A DNA stretch of 64,000 bases, from positions 62,001-126,000 of the forward strand of contig NZ_JBKHUI010000003.1 in assembly GCF_046569695.1 (NCBI RefSeq), read 5' to 3'. The notes below the pieces were generated by a model. That model was not told where the DNA came from, did not search any database, and saw only the letters and a program-made list of their open reading frames with translations. The translations under genes were made by a program, and so were the position numbers. Below are positions 7,965 through 14,925 of this stretch, one piece after another; within the stretch, counting starts at the first letter, position 1, and each line of letters begins with the position of its first letter. The stretch comes from Kluyvera sp046569695. Its GTDB lineage: Bacteria; Pseudomonadota; Gammaproteobacteria; Enterobacterales; Enterobacteriaceae.

Positions 7965-9197
7965 CTACTGCGCAGAAATAATACGCGGAGTGATAAACAC
8001 CACCAGCTCGCGCCGCTCATTGTCCTTACCATCATGACGAAAAAGATGGCCCAACAAAGGGATATCCCCAAAGAACGGGACGCTATCGCTGGCATTTTTA
8101 TTCTTCTGCGAAAAAATGCCGCCCAGCGCCAGCGTTTCACCGCTTTTGACCTCCACCTGGGTTTCAATCTCCTGTTTATCAATCGCCAGCACTTCACCGT
8201 CCGCCTGCTGTAGCACCTGGCCGGGCATGTTTTCGCTGATACGCAGTTTCAGGCGAACGCGCTGGTTTTGCAGCACGGTCGGTGTAACCTCCATGCCGAG
8301 CACCGCCTCTTTAAACTCCACTGAGGTCGCGCCACTCTCACCGCTGGAGACCTGATAAGGAATTTCGCTGCCCTGTTTGATACTGGCAGGCTGCAAGTGC
8401 GAGGCCAGCAGCCGTGGGCTCGCGATGATGTCGACCTTCTGCTTTTGTTCCAGCGCCGAGAGTTCCAGCTCAAGCAGCCGGCCGTTGATTTTCCCGATGT
8501 TAAACCCACCGCGCGTCGTGGCGTCAGCAACCGAGAGATCGCTATTTAAGGTGGTGATCTTGCCTGAACCGGTTGCCCCAGCAGCGTCAGCAAGATTCCA
8601 CTTCACCCCTAATTCTCGTAGGCTGGTTTCAGTAATGGTCACAATATGGGCTGACAGCTCAACTTGCCCAACCGGAATATCCATCTCCTTCGCCCACGCT
8701 TCCAGCATCGGGAGGTGCTCCCGGTCATCACGCACAATCAAGCGGTTAGTTCGTTTATCAACGGTGAGCGACCCGCGCGCACTGAGCAATTTGTCCCCTG
8801 CTTTTGCCAGATCGCTGGCATCGGCATAGTGCAACACCAGACTGCGATTCATCAGCGGCAGCGTCTGCTGGCGTTTCTCCTTTTCCTGCTGCACTTTCGC
8901 CTGCTTCTCTTCACGCCAGCGCTGCGAGTGCACGTAATAGACGCCCCCTTCCTGCGTGAGCACCAGCTCCATTGTGTTGATCACCGTCTGCATCGCCAGC
9001 TGCCACGGCAGGTTGCGCAGCTGGAGCGAGACGGTTCCCTGTACCTCCGGGGAGATGACGATATTCTTCTGCTCCAGATCAGCCAGGCTCTGGAGCAGCT
9101 GTACGACCGGCACGTCGTCCACCATCAGCGTGACGTTTTTCGCCGGAGCCATCGCTGACACCAGCGTCAGCATCAACAGCACTATCCTTTTTATCAT
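7965..9197 (-). CDS. hofQ: Secretin-like DNA-uptake porin HofQ
   Basis: Outer-membrane secretin of the type IV pilus/competence class, needed in E. coli for using DNA as a nutrient. MIKRIVLLMLTLVSAMAPA is a signal peptide, followed by STN/N-domain repeats (VDDVPVVQLLQSLADLEQKN) and the C-terminal secretin domain (SPRLLASHLQPASIKQGSEI, VKSGETLALGGIF, ELVVFITPRII). The ATG at 9195-9197 gives 410 residues; a longer frame upstream lies inside hofP. It is the last gene of hofMNOPQ and overlaps hofP by 119 bases. Confidence 0.93.
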   Translation of the reverse strand: MIKRIVLLMLTLVSAMAPAKNVTLMVDDVPVVQLLQSLADLEQKNIVISPEVQGTVSLQLRNLPWQLAMQTVINTMELVLTQEGGVYYVHSQRWREEKQAKVQQEKEKRQQTLPLMNRSLVLHYADASDLAKAGDKLLSARGSLTVDKRTNRLIVRDDREHLPMLEAWAKEMDIPVGQVELSAHIVTITETSLRELGVKWNLADAAGATGSGKITTLNSDLSVADATTRGGFNIGKINGRLLELELSALEQKQKVDIIASPRLLASHLQPASIKQGSEIPYQVSSGESGATSVEFKEAVLGMEVTPTVLQNQRVRLKLRISENMPGQVLQQADGEVLAIDKQEIETQVEVKSGETLALGGIFSQKNKNASDSVPFFGDIPLLGHLFRHDGKDNERRELVVFITPRIISAQ

Positions 9198-9513
9198 TTG
9201 GCGTCCCTTCTCTTTTCCATTGCCAGACACGGGGCTCGCATCCATCACCCGTTTCCACAGTCAGGCTATCCAGCGTGATCACCGTAACCCGCCAGCCCGC
9301 ATTCAGCGTCTGCCCGATCTCTACACGCCGCCATCGTTCACCCCGCTCCTGCACCACGCCGATCAGCCGCGACGCCGATTGTGCCCCGCCGCGATAGTGC
9401 CAGTCAGCAAGCTGAGCTGTCTGACAGGCATCCATCACCGGGGCGAACGGATCCCGCATTCCGCATAGCAGCGGAACGGCGAGTAATAAAAGAAGCGCGC
9501 GTTCAGGATTCAT
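9079..9513 (-). CDS. hofP: DNA-utilisation protein HofP
   Basis: A 144-residue PilP-like pilot or scaffold protein starting MNPERALLLLLAVPLLCGMR, a hydrophobic secretion signal. The conserved GMRDPFAP segment follows, then LIGVVQERGERWRRV and EPRVWQWKREG, which match the E. coli HofP pattern. The C-terminal 35-40 residues are polar and low in complexity (VDADAGVSDGSGEKRHADGG). These are encoded by the 119 bases that also encode the HofQ signal peptide in another frame. The start overlaps the end of hofO by 11 bases. Confidence 0.82.
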   Translation of the reverse strand: MNPERALLLLLAVPLLCGMRDPFAPVMDACQTAQLADWHYRGGAQSASRLIGVVQERGERWRRVEIGQTLNAGWRVTVITLDSLTVETGDGCEPRVWQWKREGTPNDKKDSAVDADAGVSDGSGEKRHADGGRRAGRTAAPEPG

Positions 9514-9970
9514 CGTCGCGTACCAGCTGCAGGGTAAAACGGAGTACATCGTCGTGCGTCGCCAGAGTAAAACCCACAACCCGCATTCCGCGCTCGGCCA
9601 GCCGCAAAAAGATGCCTGGAACGGCATACCACGGCGTATCCAGCGAGATTTCGCCGCCCGCCTCTGAAGGCTGCCAATGGGCAAGGCGGGCGTCAGACCG
9701 CTGAAAATCAACCGGAGAGAATGGTGGGATATCCTGTTCTTCCAGCCATGGTGCGGAGCGCGCATCAGCGTTGAGATGAGCGACACGGTGCCAGCGCGCC
9801 AGGTATTGCTCGTGCTGTTTCTGCCATACATCGCGGCTTTTTCCCGCCTCAACATAAGCCTGATGTTCGACCCGGTAGCCGCCGTACATCGCTAGCAGCA
9901 TCAACAGTAGCGCTCCCGCCCCCACCTTCGCCGTGAGAGAGAGCGGCCATAGGCGTTCAAGGTGGCGCAT
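9503..9970 (-). CDS. hofO: DNA-utilisation protein HofO
   Basis: A 155-residue PilO-like inner-membrane protein: one membrane span near residues 11-30 (LTAKVGAGALLLMLLAMYGG), a short coiled segment, then a periplasmic domain with FSPVDFQRSDARLAHWQP and DTPWYAVPGIFLRLAERGMR. The start at 9968-9970 was chosen because AGGAG lies 7 bases upstream; an ATG two codons earlier has almost no spacing. It overlaps hofN by 14 bases. In the family it acts with HofM/N as an assembly platform for a type IV pilus-like machine. Confidence 0.85.
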   Translation of the reverse strand: MRHLERLWPLSLTAKVGAGALLLMLLAMYGGYRVEHQAYVEAGKSRDVWQKQHEQYLARWHRVAHLNADARSAPWLEEQDIPPFSPVDFQRSDARLAHWQPSEAGGEISLDTPWYAVPGIFLRLAERGMRVVGFTLATHDDVLRFTLQLVRDDES

Positions 9971-10496
9971 TTCCATTCTCCTCGCGTAATGCATACTGGA
10001 ACTGCCAACGGCCGGCGCTATCACGCTGGATTTTGCCGGCCTGCCCCAGGCGAAACCCAGGGATAGCTCGGAGCGTTTGTTCAACCTCAGCCAGCGCGGA
10101 AACCGGCGTCAACACGCCCGATAGCGACAGCACGCCGTCACGGTAGCTAAGCTCGCTCAGCCACGCCGAAGCGGGAAAATGCGCTGCCAGCGCCAGCAGC
10201 CGGGGCGACCAGGCTTCGGTCACCTGTCGCGTACGCTGCCGTTTTTTTAGAGCGGCCTGCTGCTGTAAACCCGCCTGAAGCGCTTGCTCCCGCTGCGCCA
10301 GGTGCTGCACCAGCTGCCGCTCTGCTTCGGCATTAAGATTGCTGACCGCCATGATCGGTAGCCAGTACCCACGCCCGATAAACGCCAGCACGCCGCATAA
10401 CAGCCAGACAACACCGACCCACCCGAGCCAGCGCTGAAGCAATCGCCGAATGCGGCGCTGTCGCCAGGGAAGAAAATTCACCGGTGGGATGTTCAC
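9957..10496 (-). CDS. hofN: DNA-utilisation protein HofN
   Basis: A 179-residue PilN-like bitopic protein, the same length as E. coli HofN. It starts with GTG (10494-10496) in a GTGA overlap with the hofM stop. The N-terminus MNIPPVNFLPWRQRR is the conserved cytoplasmic PilN motif that contacts the PilM-like partner HofM. One membrane span follows (about residues 24-45), then a long coiled-coil (QLVQHLAQREQALQAGLQQQ) and a small periplasmic domain. Confidence 0.87.
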   Translation of the reverse strand: MNIPPVNFLPWRQRRIRRLLQRWLGWVGVVWLLCGVLAFIGRGYWLPIMAVSNLNAEAERQLVQHLAQREQALQAGLQQQAALKKRQRTRQVTEAWSPRLLALAAHFPASAWLSELSYRDGVLSLSGVLTPVSALAEVEQTLRAIPGFRLGQAGKIQRDSAGRWQFQYALREENGNAPP

Positions 10497-11272
10497 GATG
10501 CCGCCCCCATAGCCAGCGCCAGCGCCACCGCAAAGTCATCGCCTCTGACAGGCAACGGTGGATATTTTTGCACCACAGCACTCCAGGGATCGAAACCTTT
10601 GTATTCGGTTGGCTGTGCGGTGCAGCACACCAGGCGCTGTGGGCTGACGCCCAGTTGGGCGGCAAGTTGCGTCAGCGAGGGGGCGTCATCAAATGCACAG
10701 TGCCCCCAGCCTTCCCGGCTCGCCCAAAGCCACTGCCGGGTATCGCGCCAGACCAGCATGGCATCCTGCGAATCTAAATGCGGCACTAGCGTCTGGAGCG
10801 CGCAGGCATCGGGGGTGATCGCCGCAATCTGTAAACGCAGCGCCTGCCCCAGCTGCTGTAGGCGGGCGACATCGTGCTGCTGCGCTGCGGTGACGTTCCA
10901 TCGCCCTTGTGGCTCCACCAGGTGATAGTCAAAGCAGAGCGATGCCGCGTTCATCTCAAGTTGCTGCGACATCGCGCTGGCAATCCACTGAGTTTGTTCG
11001 TTTTCGCGTAGCGACATCGCCGCAAGGGGGAGGTTTTTTTGTAACGTTCTATTGGCCGGAAAGGCCATGCTCACCGCGTGCTGCCAGGGCAACGCCTGCC
11101 GCCACGGTTTGAGTACCGCCAGCAGCGCGTCGTCGTCTTGCTGCGCAGACGGCGGTAGCGGCAGTTGCCACCAGCGGCGAAGGGACCAGCCGCTGCGAGT
11201 ACGCTGAAGCGCAACGATAAAGACGTTATCCTGCTGAATATGAAGACCCATTTGCCAGCATCTGAAAGCCAT
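10493..11272 (-). CDS. hofM: DNA-utilisation protein HofM (PilM-like)
   Basis: First gene of hofMNOPQ; 259 residues, identical in length to E. coli HofM. It resembles the actin-like PilM/ComM cytoplasmic ATPase fold: MAFRCWQMGLHIQQDNVFIVAL at the start, VSMAFPANRTLQKN, LEMNAASLCFDYHL, and a C-terminal PVRGDDFAVALALAMGAA. It is expected to bind the HofN N-terminal peptide at the inner membrane. It is divergent from mrcA with 119 bases to the mrcA GTG. Function in DNA uptake is from E. coli genetics, not from the sequence. Confidence 0.87.
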   Translation of the reverse strand: MAFRCWQMGLHIQQDNVFIVALQRTRSGWSLRRWWQLPLPPSAQQDDDALLAVLKPWRQALPWQHAVSMAFPANRTLQKNLPLAAMSLRENEQTQWIASAMSQQLEMNAASLCFDYHLVEPQGRWNVTAAQQHDVARLQQLGQALRLQIAAITPDACALQTLVPHLDSQDAMLVWRDTRQWLWASREGWGHCAFDDAPSLTQLAAQLGVSPQRLVCCTAQPTEYKGFDPWSAVVQKYPPLPVRGDDFAVALALAMGAAS

Positions 11273-11288
11273 TTCACGATCATCCTTA

Positions 11289-11339
11289 CGTCACCTCGCG
11301 GTGACGGCTATATCAATGCATCTGGCTTGCCTTTATACT
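11289..11339 (+). promoter_or_regulatory. hofM-mrcA divergent region: palindrome and candidate mrcA -10
   Basis: CGTCACC (11289-11295) and GGTGACG (11300-11306) form a 7-bp inverted repeat with a 4-base spacer. TATACT at 11334-11339 is a good -10 for mrcA, about 52 bases before its GTG; no good -35 is seen 17 bases upstream (TATCAA). The palindrome could be an operator or an mRNA hairpin; this is a guess. Confidence 0.35.
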
Positions 11340-11391
11340 ACCGCGCGTTTGTTTATAAACTGCCCAAATGACACTTAATGGGAAATCTCCG

Positions 11392-13944
11392 GTGAAGTTC
11401 GTAAAGTATTTATTCATCCTTGCAGTCTGTTGCATTCTGCTGGGAGCAGGCTCGGTCTACGGCCTCTACAAATATATTGAGCCTCAGTTGCCCGACGTGG
11501 CGACGCTCAAAGACGTGCGCCTGCAGGTGCCAATGCAGGTCTATAGCGCGGACGGTGAACTCATCGCGCAGTACGGTGAAAAACGCCGTATTCCTATGAC
11601 CCTCAACCAGATCCCACCAGAAATGGTGAAAGCGTTTATTGCGACCGAAGATAGCCGCTTCTACGAGCACCACGGGATTGACCCCATCGGTATCTTCCGT
11701 GCGGCAAGCGTGGCGATGTTCTCCGGCCATGCGTCGCAGGGTGCCAGTACCATTACCCAGCAGCTCGCGCGTAACTTCTTCCTCAGCCCTGAAAAGACGT
11801 TGATGCGTAAAGTAAAGGAAGCGTTCCTCGCCATTCGCATTGAGCAAATGCTGAGCAAGGACGAAATTCTTGAGCTGTACCTGAACAAGATTTACCTCGG
11901 CTACCGCGCGTATGGCGTGGGTGCAGCCGCTCAGGTCTATTTCGGGAAACCTGTCGATCAGCTCACTCTGAGCGAGATGGCGGTGATTGCCGGTCTGCCG
12001 AAAGCACCGTCCACTTTTAACCCGCTCTACTCGCTGGATCGCGCCACCGCACGCCGCAACGTGGTGCTGTCGCGCATGCTGAGCGAAGGCTATATCACTC
12101 AGGCACAGTACGACCAGGCGCGTAACGAAGCGATTGATGCCGACTATCACGCCCCGGAGATTGTCTTCTCAGCCCCGTACTTAACGGAGATGGTGCGTCA
12201 GGATATGGTTAAGCAGTACGGCGAGCAGGCCTATGAAGATGGCTATCGCGTGTACACCACCATCACCCGCAAGAACCAGCAGGCGGCACAGCAGGCGCTG
12301 CGCAATAACGTGATGGATTACGACATGCGTCACGGCTATCGCGGCCCATCAAACGTGCTGTGGAAAGCAGGCGAAACCCCGTGGGATAGCCAAAAAATTC
12401 GTGCGTCGCTGCGTCCACTGCCGTCCTATGGCCCGTTAGTACCTGCCGTCGTCACCGCCGCCAATCCTCAGGAAGCGACCGTTCAATTGGCAGATGGCAC
12501 TTCGGTGTCATTAGCCATGGAAGGGATGCGCTGGGCGCGTCCGTACCGTTCGGACACCGCACAAGGCCCAACCCCGCGTAAAGTGACCGATGTGGTACAA
12601 GCGGGCCAGCAGATCTGGGTTCGTCAGAATGGCGATAGCTGGTGGCTGGCACAGGTGCCGGACGTAAACTCCGCGCTGGTATCCATCAACCCGCAGAACG
12701 GCGCCATTATTGCGCTGGTTGGCGGCTTCGATTTCAACCAGAGCAAGTTTAACCGTGCCACCCAGGCGCTGCGTCAGGTCGGCTCAAACATTAAGCCGTT
12801 CCTCTACACCGCCGCGATGGACAAAGGTTTGACCCTCGCCAGTATGCTTAACGACGTGCCAATTTCCCGCTGGGATGCCGGTGCGGGTTCCGACTGGCAG
12901 CCGAAAAACTCCCCGGCACAGTACGCCGGTCCAATCCGTCTGCGTCAGGGTCTGGGGCAGTCGAAGAACGTGGTGATGGTACGCGCGATGCGCGCGATGG
13001 GCGTGGATTACGCGGCAGAATATCTGCAGCGTTTCGGCTTCCCGGCGAACAACATCGTGCATACCGAATCACTGGCGCTGGGCTCTGCATCCTTTACCCC
13101 GCTGCAGGTCGCGCGCGGCTATGCGGTGATGGCTAACGGCGGCTTCCTGGTGGACCCGTACTACATCAGCAAGATTGAAAACGACCAGGGCGGCGTGCTG
13201 TTCGAAGCGAAACCGAAAATTGCCTGCCCTGATTGCAATATCCCGGTTATCTATGGCGATACGCAGAAGTCTAACGTACTGGAAAACAATGACGTTGAAG
13301 ATGTCGCTGTCTCCCAGATGCCGCAGAATTCCACCGTACCGATGCCGGCACTTGAACAAGCTAATCAGCAGTTGGTTGCTCAGACCGGCGCTCAGGAATA
13401 CGCACCGCACGTGATCAACACGCCGCTGTCGTTCCTGATTAAGAGCGCGCTAAACACCAATATCTTCGGCGAACCGGGCTGGCAGGGTACCGGCTGGCGC
13501 GCCGGGCGTGACCTGGGCCGTCGTGATATCGGCGGTAAAACCGGTACCACCAACAGCTCGAAAGATGCCTGGTTCTCCGGCTACGGTCCGGGCGTGGTAA
13601 CGTCAGTGTGGATTGGCTTTGACGATCATCGTCGCGATCTGGGACGCACGACGGCATCTGGTGCTATCAAAGACCAGATCTCTGGCTACGAGGGTGGCGC
13701 GAAGAGTGCGCAGCCTGCATGGGATGCCTTTATGAAGCAGGTTCTGGCAGGCGTACCTGAGCAGCCGCTCACGCCACCGCCGGGCGTGGTCACGGTCAAC
13801 ATCGACCGCAGCACCGGGCAGTTAGCCAACGGGGGCAGCAGCCGCGAGGAGTACTTCATCGACGGAACGCAGCCTACGCAGCAGGCGGTTCACGAGGTGG
13901 GAACCGAAGTGATAGATAACGGGGAAACCCACGAGTTGTTCTAA
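11392..13944 (+). CDS. mrcA: Penicillin-binding protein 1A
   Basis: Bifunctional peptidoglycan synthase. The GTG at 11392 gives 850 residues beginning (M)KFVKYLFILAVCCILLG, exactly the E. coli length; an ATG 24 bases upstream would add 8 residues but has no visible ribosome-binding site. An N-terminal membrane anchor is followed by the GT51 transglycosylase domain (ATEDSRFYEHHG with catalytic Glu, GASTITQQLARNFFLS, LNKIYLGYRAYGVGAAA). Next come an OB-like insert and the transpeptidase domain with SxxK (GSNIKPF), SxN (QSKNVVM) and KTG (GGKTGTTNSSKDAW). A strong terminator follows the TAA. Confidence 0.97.
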   Translation: MKFVKYLFILAVCCILLGAGSVYGLYKYIEPQLPDVATLKDVRLQVPMQVYSADGELIAQYGEKRRIPMTLNQIPPEMVKAFIATEDSRFYEHHGIDPIGIFRAASVAMFSGHASQGASTITQQLARNFFLSPEKTLMRKVKEAFLAIRIEQMLSKDEILELYLNKIYLGYRAYGVGAAAQVYFGKPVDQLTLSEMAVIAGLPKAPSTFNPLYSLDRATARRNVVLSRMLSEGYITQAQYDQARNEAIDADYHAPEIVFSAPYLTEMVRQDMVKQYGEQAYEDGYRVYTTITRKNQQAAQQALRNNVMDYDMRHGYRGPSNVLWKAGETPWDSQKIRASLRPLPSYGPLVPAVVTAANPQEATVQLADGTSVSLAMEGMRWARPYRSDTAQGPTPRKVTDVVQAGQQIWVRQNGDSWWLAQVPDVNSALVSINPQNGAIIALVGGFDFNQSKFNRATQALRQVGSNIKPFLYTAAMDKGLTLASMLNDVPISRWDAGAGSDWQPKNSPAQYAGPIRLRQGLGQSKNVVMVRAMRAMGVDYAAEYLQRFGFPANNIVHTESLALGSASFTPLQVARGYAVMANGGFLVDPYYISKIENDQGGVLFEAKPKIACPDCNIPVIYGDTQKSNVLENNDVEDVAVSQMPQNSTVPMPALEQANQQLVAQTGAQEYAPHVINTPLSFLIKSALNTNIFGEPGWQGTGWRAGRDLGRRDIGGKTGTTNSSKDAWFSGYGPGVVTSVWIGFDDHRRDLGRTTASGAIKDQISGYEGGAKSAQPAWDAFMKQVLAGVPEQPLTPPPGVVTVNIDRSTGQLANGGSSREEYFIDGTQPTQQAVHEVGTEVIDNGETHELF

Positions 13945-13945
13945 G

Positions 13946-13971
13946 AAAAAGGCGCCATCGGCGCCTTTTTT
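13946..13971 (+). terminator. Terminator of mrcA
   Basis: GGCGCC (13951-13956), loop ATC, GGCGCC (13960-13965) with a flanking A5/T5 pair and a run of T from 13966 to 13971. It starts 2 bases after the stop codon. Confidence 0.92.
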
Positions 13972-13984
13972 ATTGCTCGCTCGT

Positions 13985-14052
13985 CGCCCGGACGAGGTGC
14001 GCAGCACCGACTCCGGGGTCTTCCCGACAGCGCTTCGCTTGGCCGGGCTACA
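13985..14052. repeat. REP-like element (CCGG...CTTGGCCGGGCTAC family)
   Basis: Imperfect inverted repeat: GCCCGGACGAGG...CTCCGGGG on one side and GCGCTTCGCTTGGCCGGGCTAC on the other. The same core recurs at 19137, 23034, 28333, 34157, 45468 and 49318 in this window, always after a gene end. Confidence 0.8.
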
Positions 14053-14058
14053 ACATTC

Positions 14059-14622
14059 CTATGGCAATCGGCCCTGTTCTCTTAGCCACTCGCGCAACAG
14101 GAACAGCGCACTGACGTTGCGCGCTTCGTTAAAGTCCGGCTCGTCCAGCAGCGCCATCAGGTTCGCCAGCGGCCAGCGGACCTGCGGCAGCGGCTCTGGC
14201 TCATCACCCGGTAACGATTCCGGATAGAGATTTTCCGCCACGACAATATTCATTTTGCTAGAGAAATAGGACGGCGCCATGCCGAGCTTTTTCAGGAACG
14301 TCAGCTCATGCGCACCGAAACCCACCTCTTCTTTCAGCTCGCGGTTCGCCGCTTCCATTACCGTTTCGCCTGGGTCAATAAGCCCTTTCGAAAAGCCAAG
14401 CTCATAGGACTCGGTGCCCACCGCATACTCACGGATTAAAATCAGGTGGTCGTCGACAATCGGCACAATCATCACCGCTTCGCGCGAGGACGGTTTCATA
14501 CGTTCATAAACGCGACGTACGCCATTGCTGAACTCTAAATCAACGCTTTCCACGTTAAAAAGGCGTGACTGCGCGACGGTTTCAACATGGAGAATGGTAG
14601 GTTTCTGTAATGATTTGCTCAT
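14059..14622 (-). CDS. nudE: ADP compounds hydrolase NudE
   Basis: Nudix hydrolase of 187 residues (186 in E. coli) acting on ADP-ribose, NADH and Ap3A-like substrates in the cytoplasm. The Nudix box GLIDPGETVMEAANRELKEE is complete: Gly, the REL block and the EExGF Glu pair are intact. It lies alone on the minus strand between mrcA and igaA, as in E. coli. It is divergent from igaA across a 303-base region. Confidence 0.96.
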   Translation of the reverse strand: MSKSLQKPTILHVETVAQSRLFNVESVDLEFSNGVRRVYERMKPSSREAVMIVPIVDDHLILIREYAVGTESYELGFSKGLIDPGETVMEAANRELKEEVGFGAHELTFLKKLGMAPSYFSSKMNIVVAENLYPESLPGDEPEPLPQVRWPLANLMALLDEPDFNEARNVSALFLLREWLREQGRLP

Positions 14623-14925
14623 TGGGCCGGGGTCTTTGCTGTAATGACTTTTATCATTGTGCGATAGCGATGCCGTTCCAGCAATGCATAACGCGTTTTA
14701 TTTACATTGTTGCAACCTATTGCTTCTCATCTCTCATTTATGGATAAATGTCAAGAGGTTGAATTACAATTGAGAATTTACTGATACTCGCTGGCCGATG
14801 GGTTTGTTATGCTTACGTTTTGCGAGAGTCTATCGACTCTTTTTGTAAATGTGTAATACGTGCCAATGGTTTATACGAAAAGCAGGCAACGAAGAGACCT
14901 CTAAAATAAGTATGATGGGAAAAGC
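14623..14925. promoter_or_regulatory. nudE-igaA divergent control region
   Basis: This 303-base AT-rich region holds the promoters of nudE and igaA. A possible plus-strand promoter is TTGAAT at 14759-14764 followed 17 bases later by TGATAC. A terminator-like hairpin lies at 14825-14845 inside the presumed igaA leader (separate entry). I see no convincing operator for a known regulator and no small reading frame with a good start. Confidence 0.4.
14825..14845 (+). terminator. Terminator-like hairpin upstream of igaA
   Basis: AGAGTC (14825-14830), loop TATC, GACTCT (14835-14840), then TTTT (a run of five T from 14840). It reads as a short intrinsic terminator on the plus strand, 81 bases before the igaA ATG. 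On the minus strand there is no T-run. It could end a short RNA, attenuate igaA, or be inactive. Confidence 0.5.
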
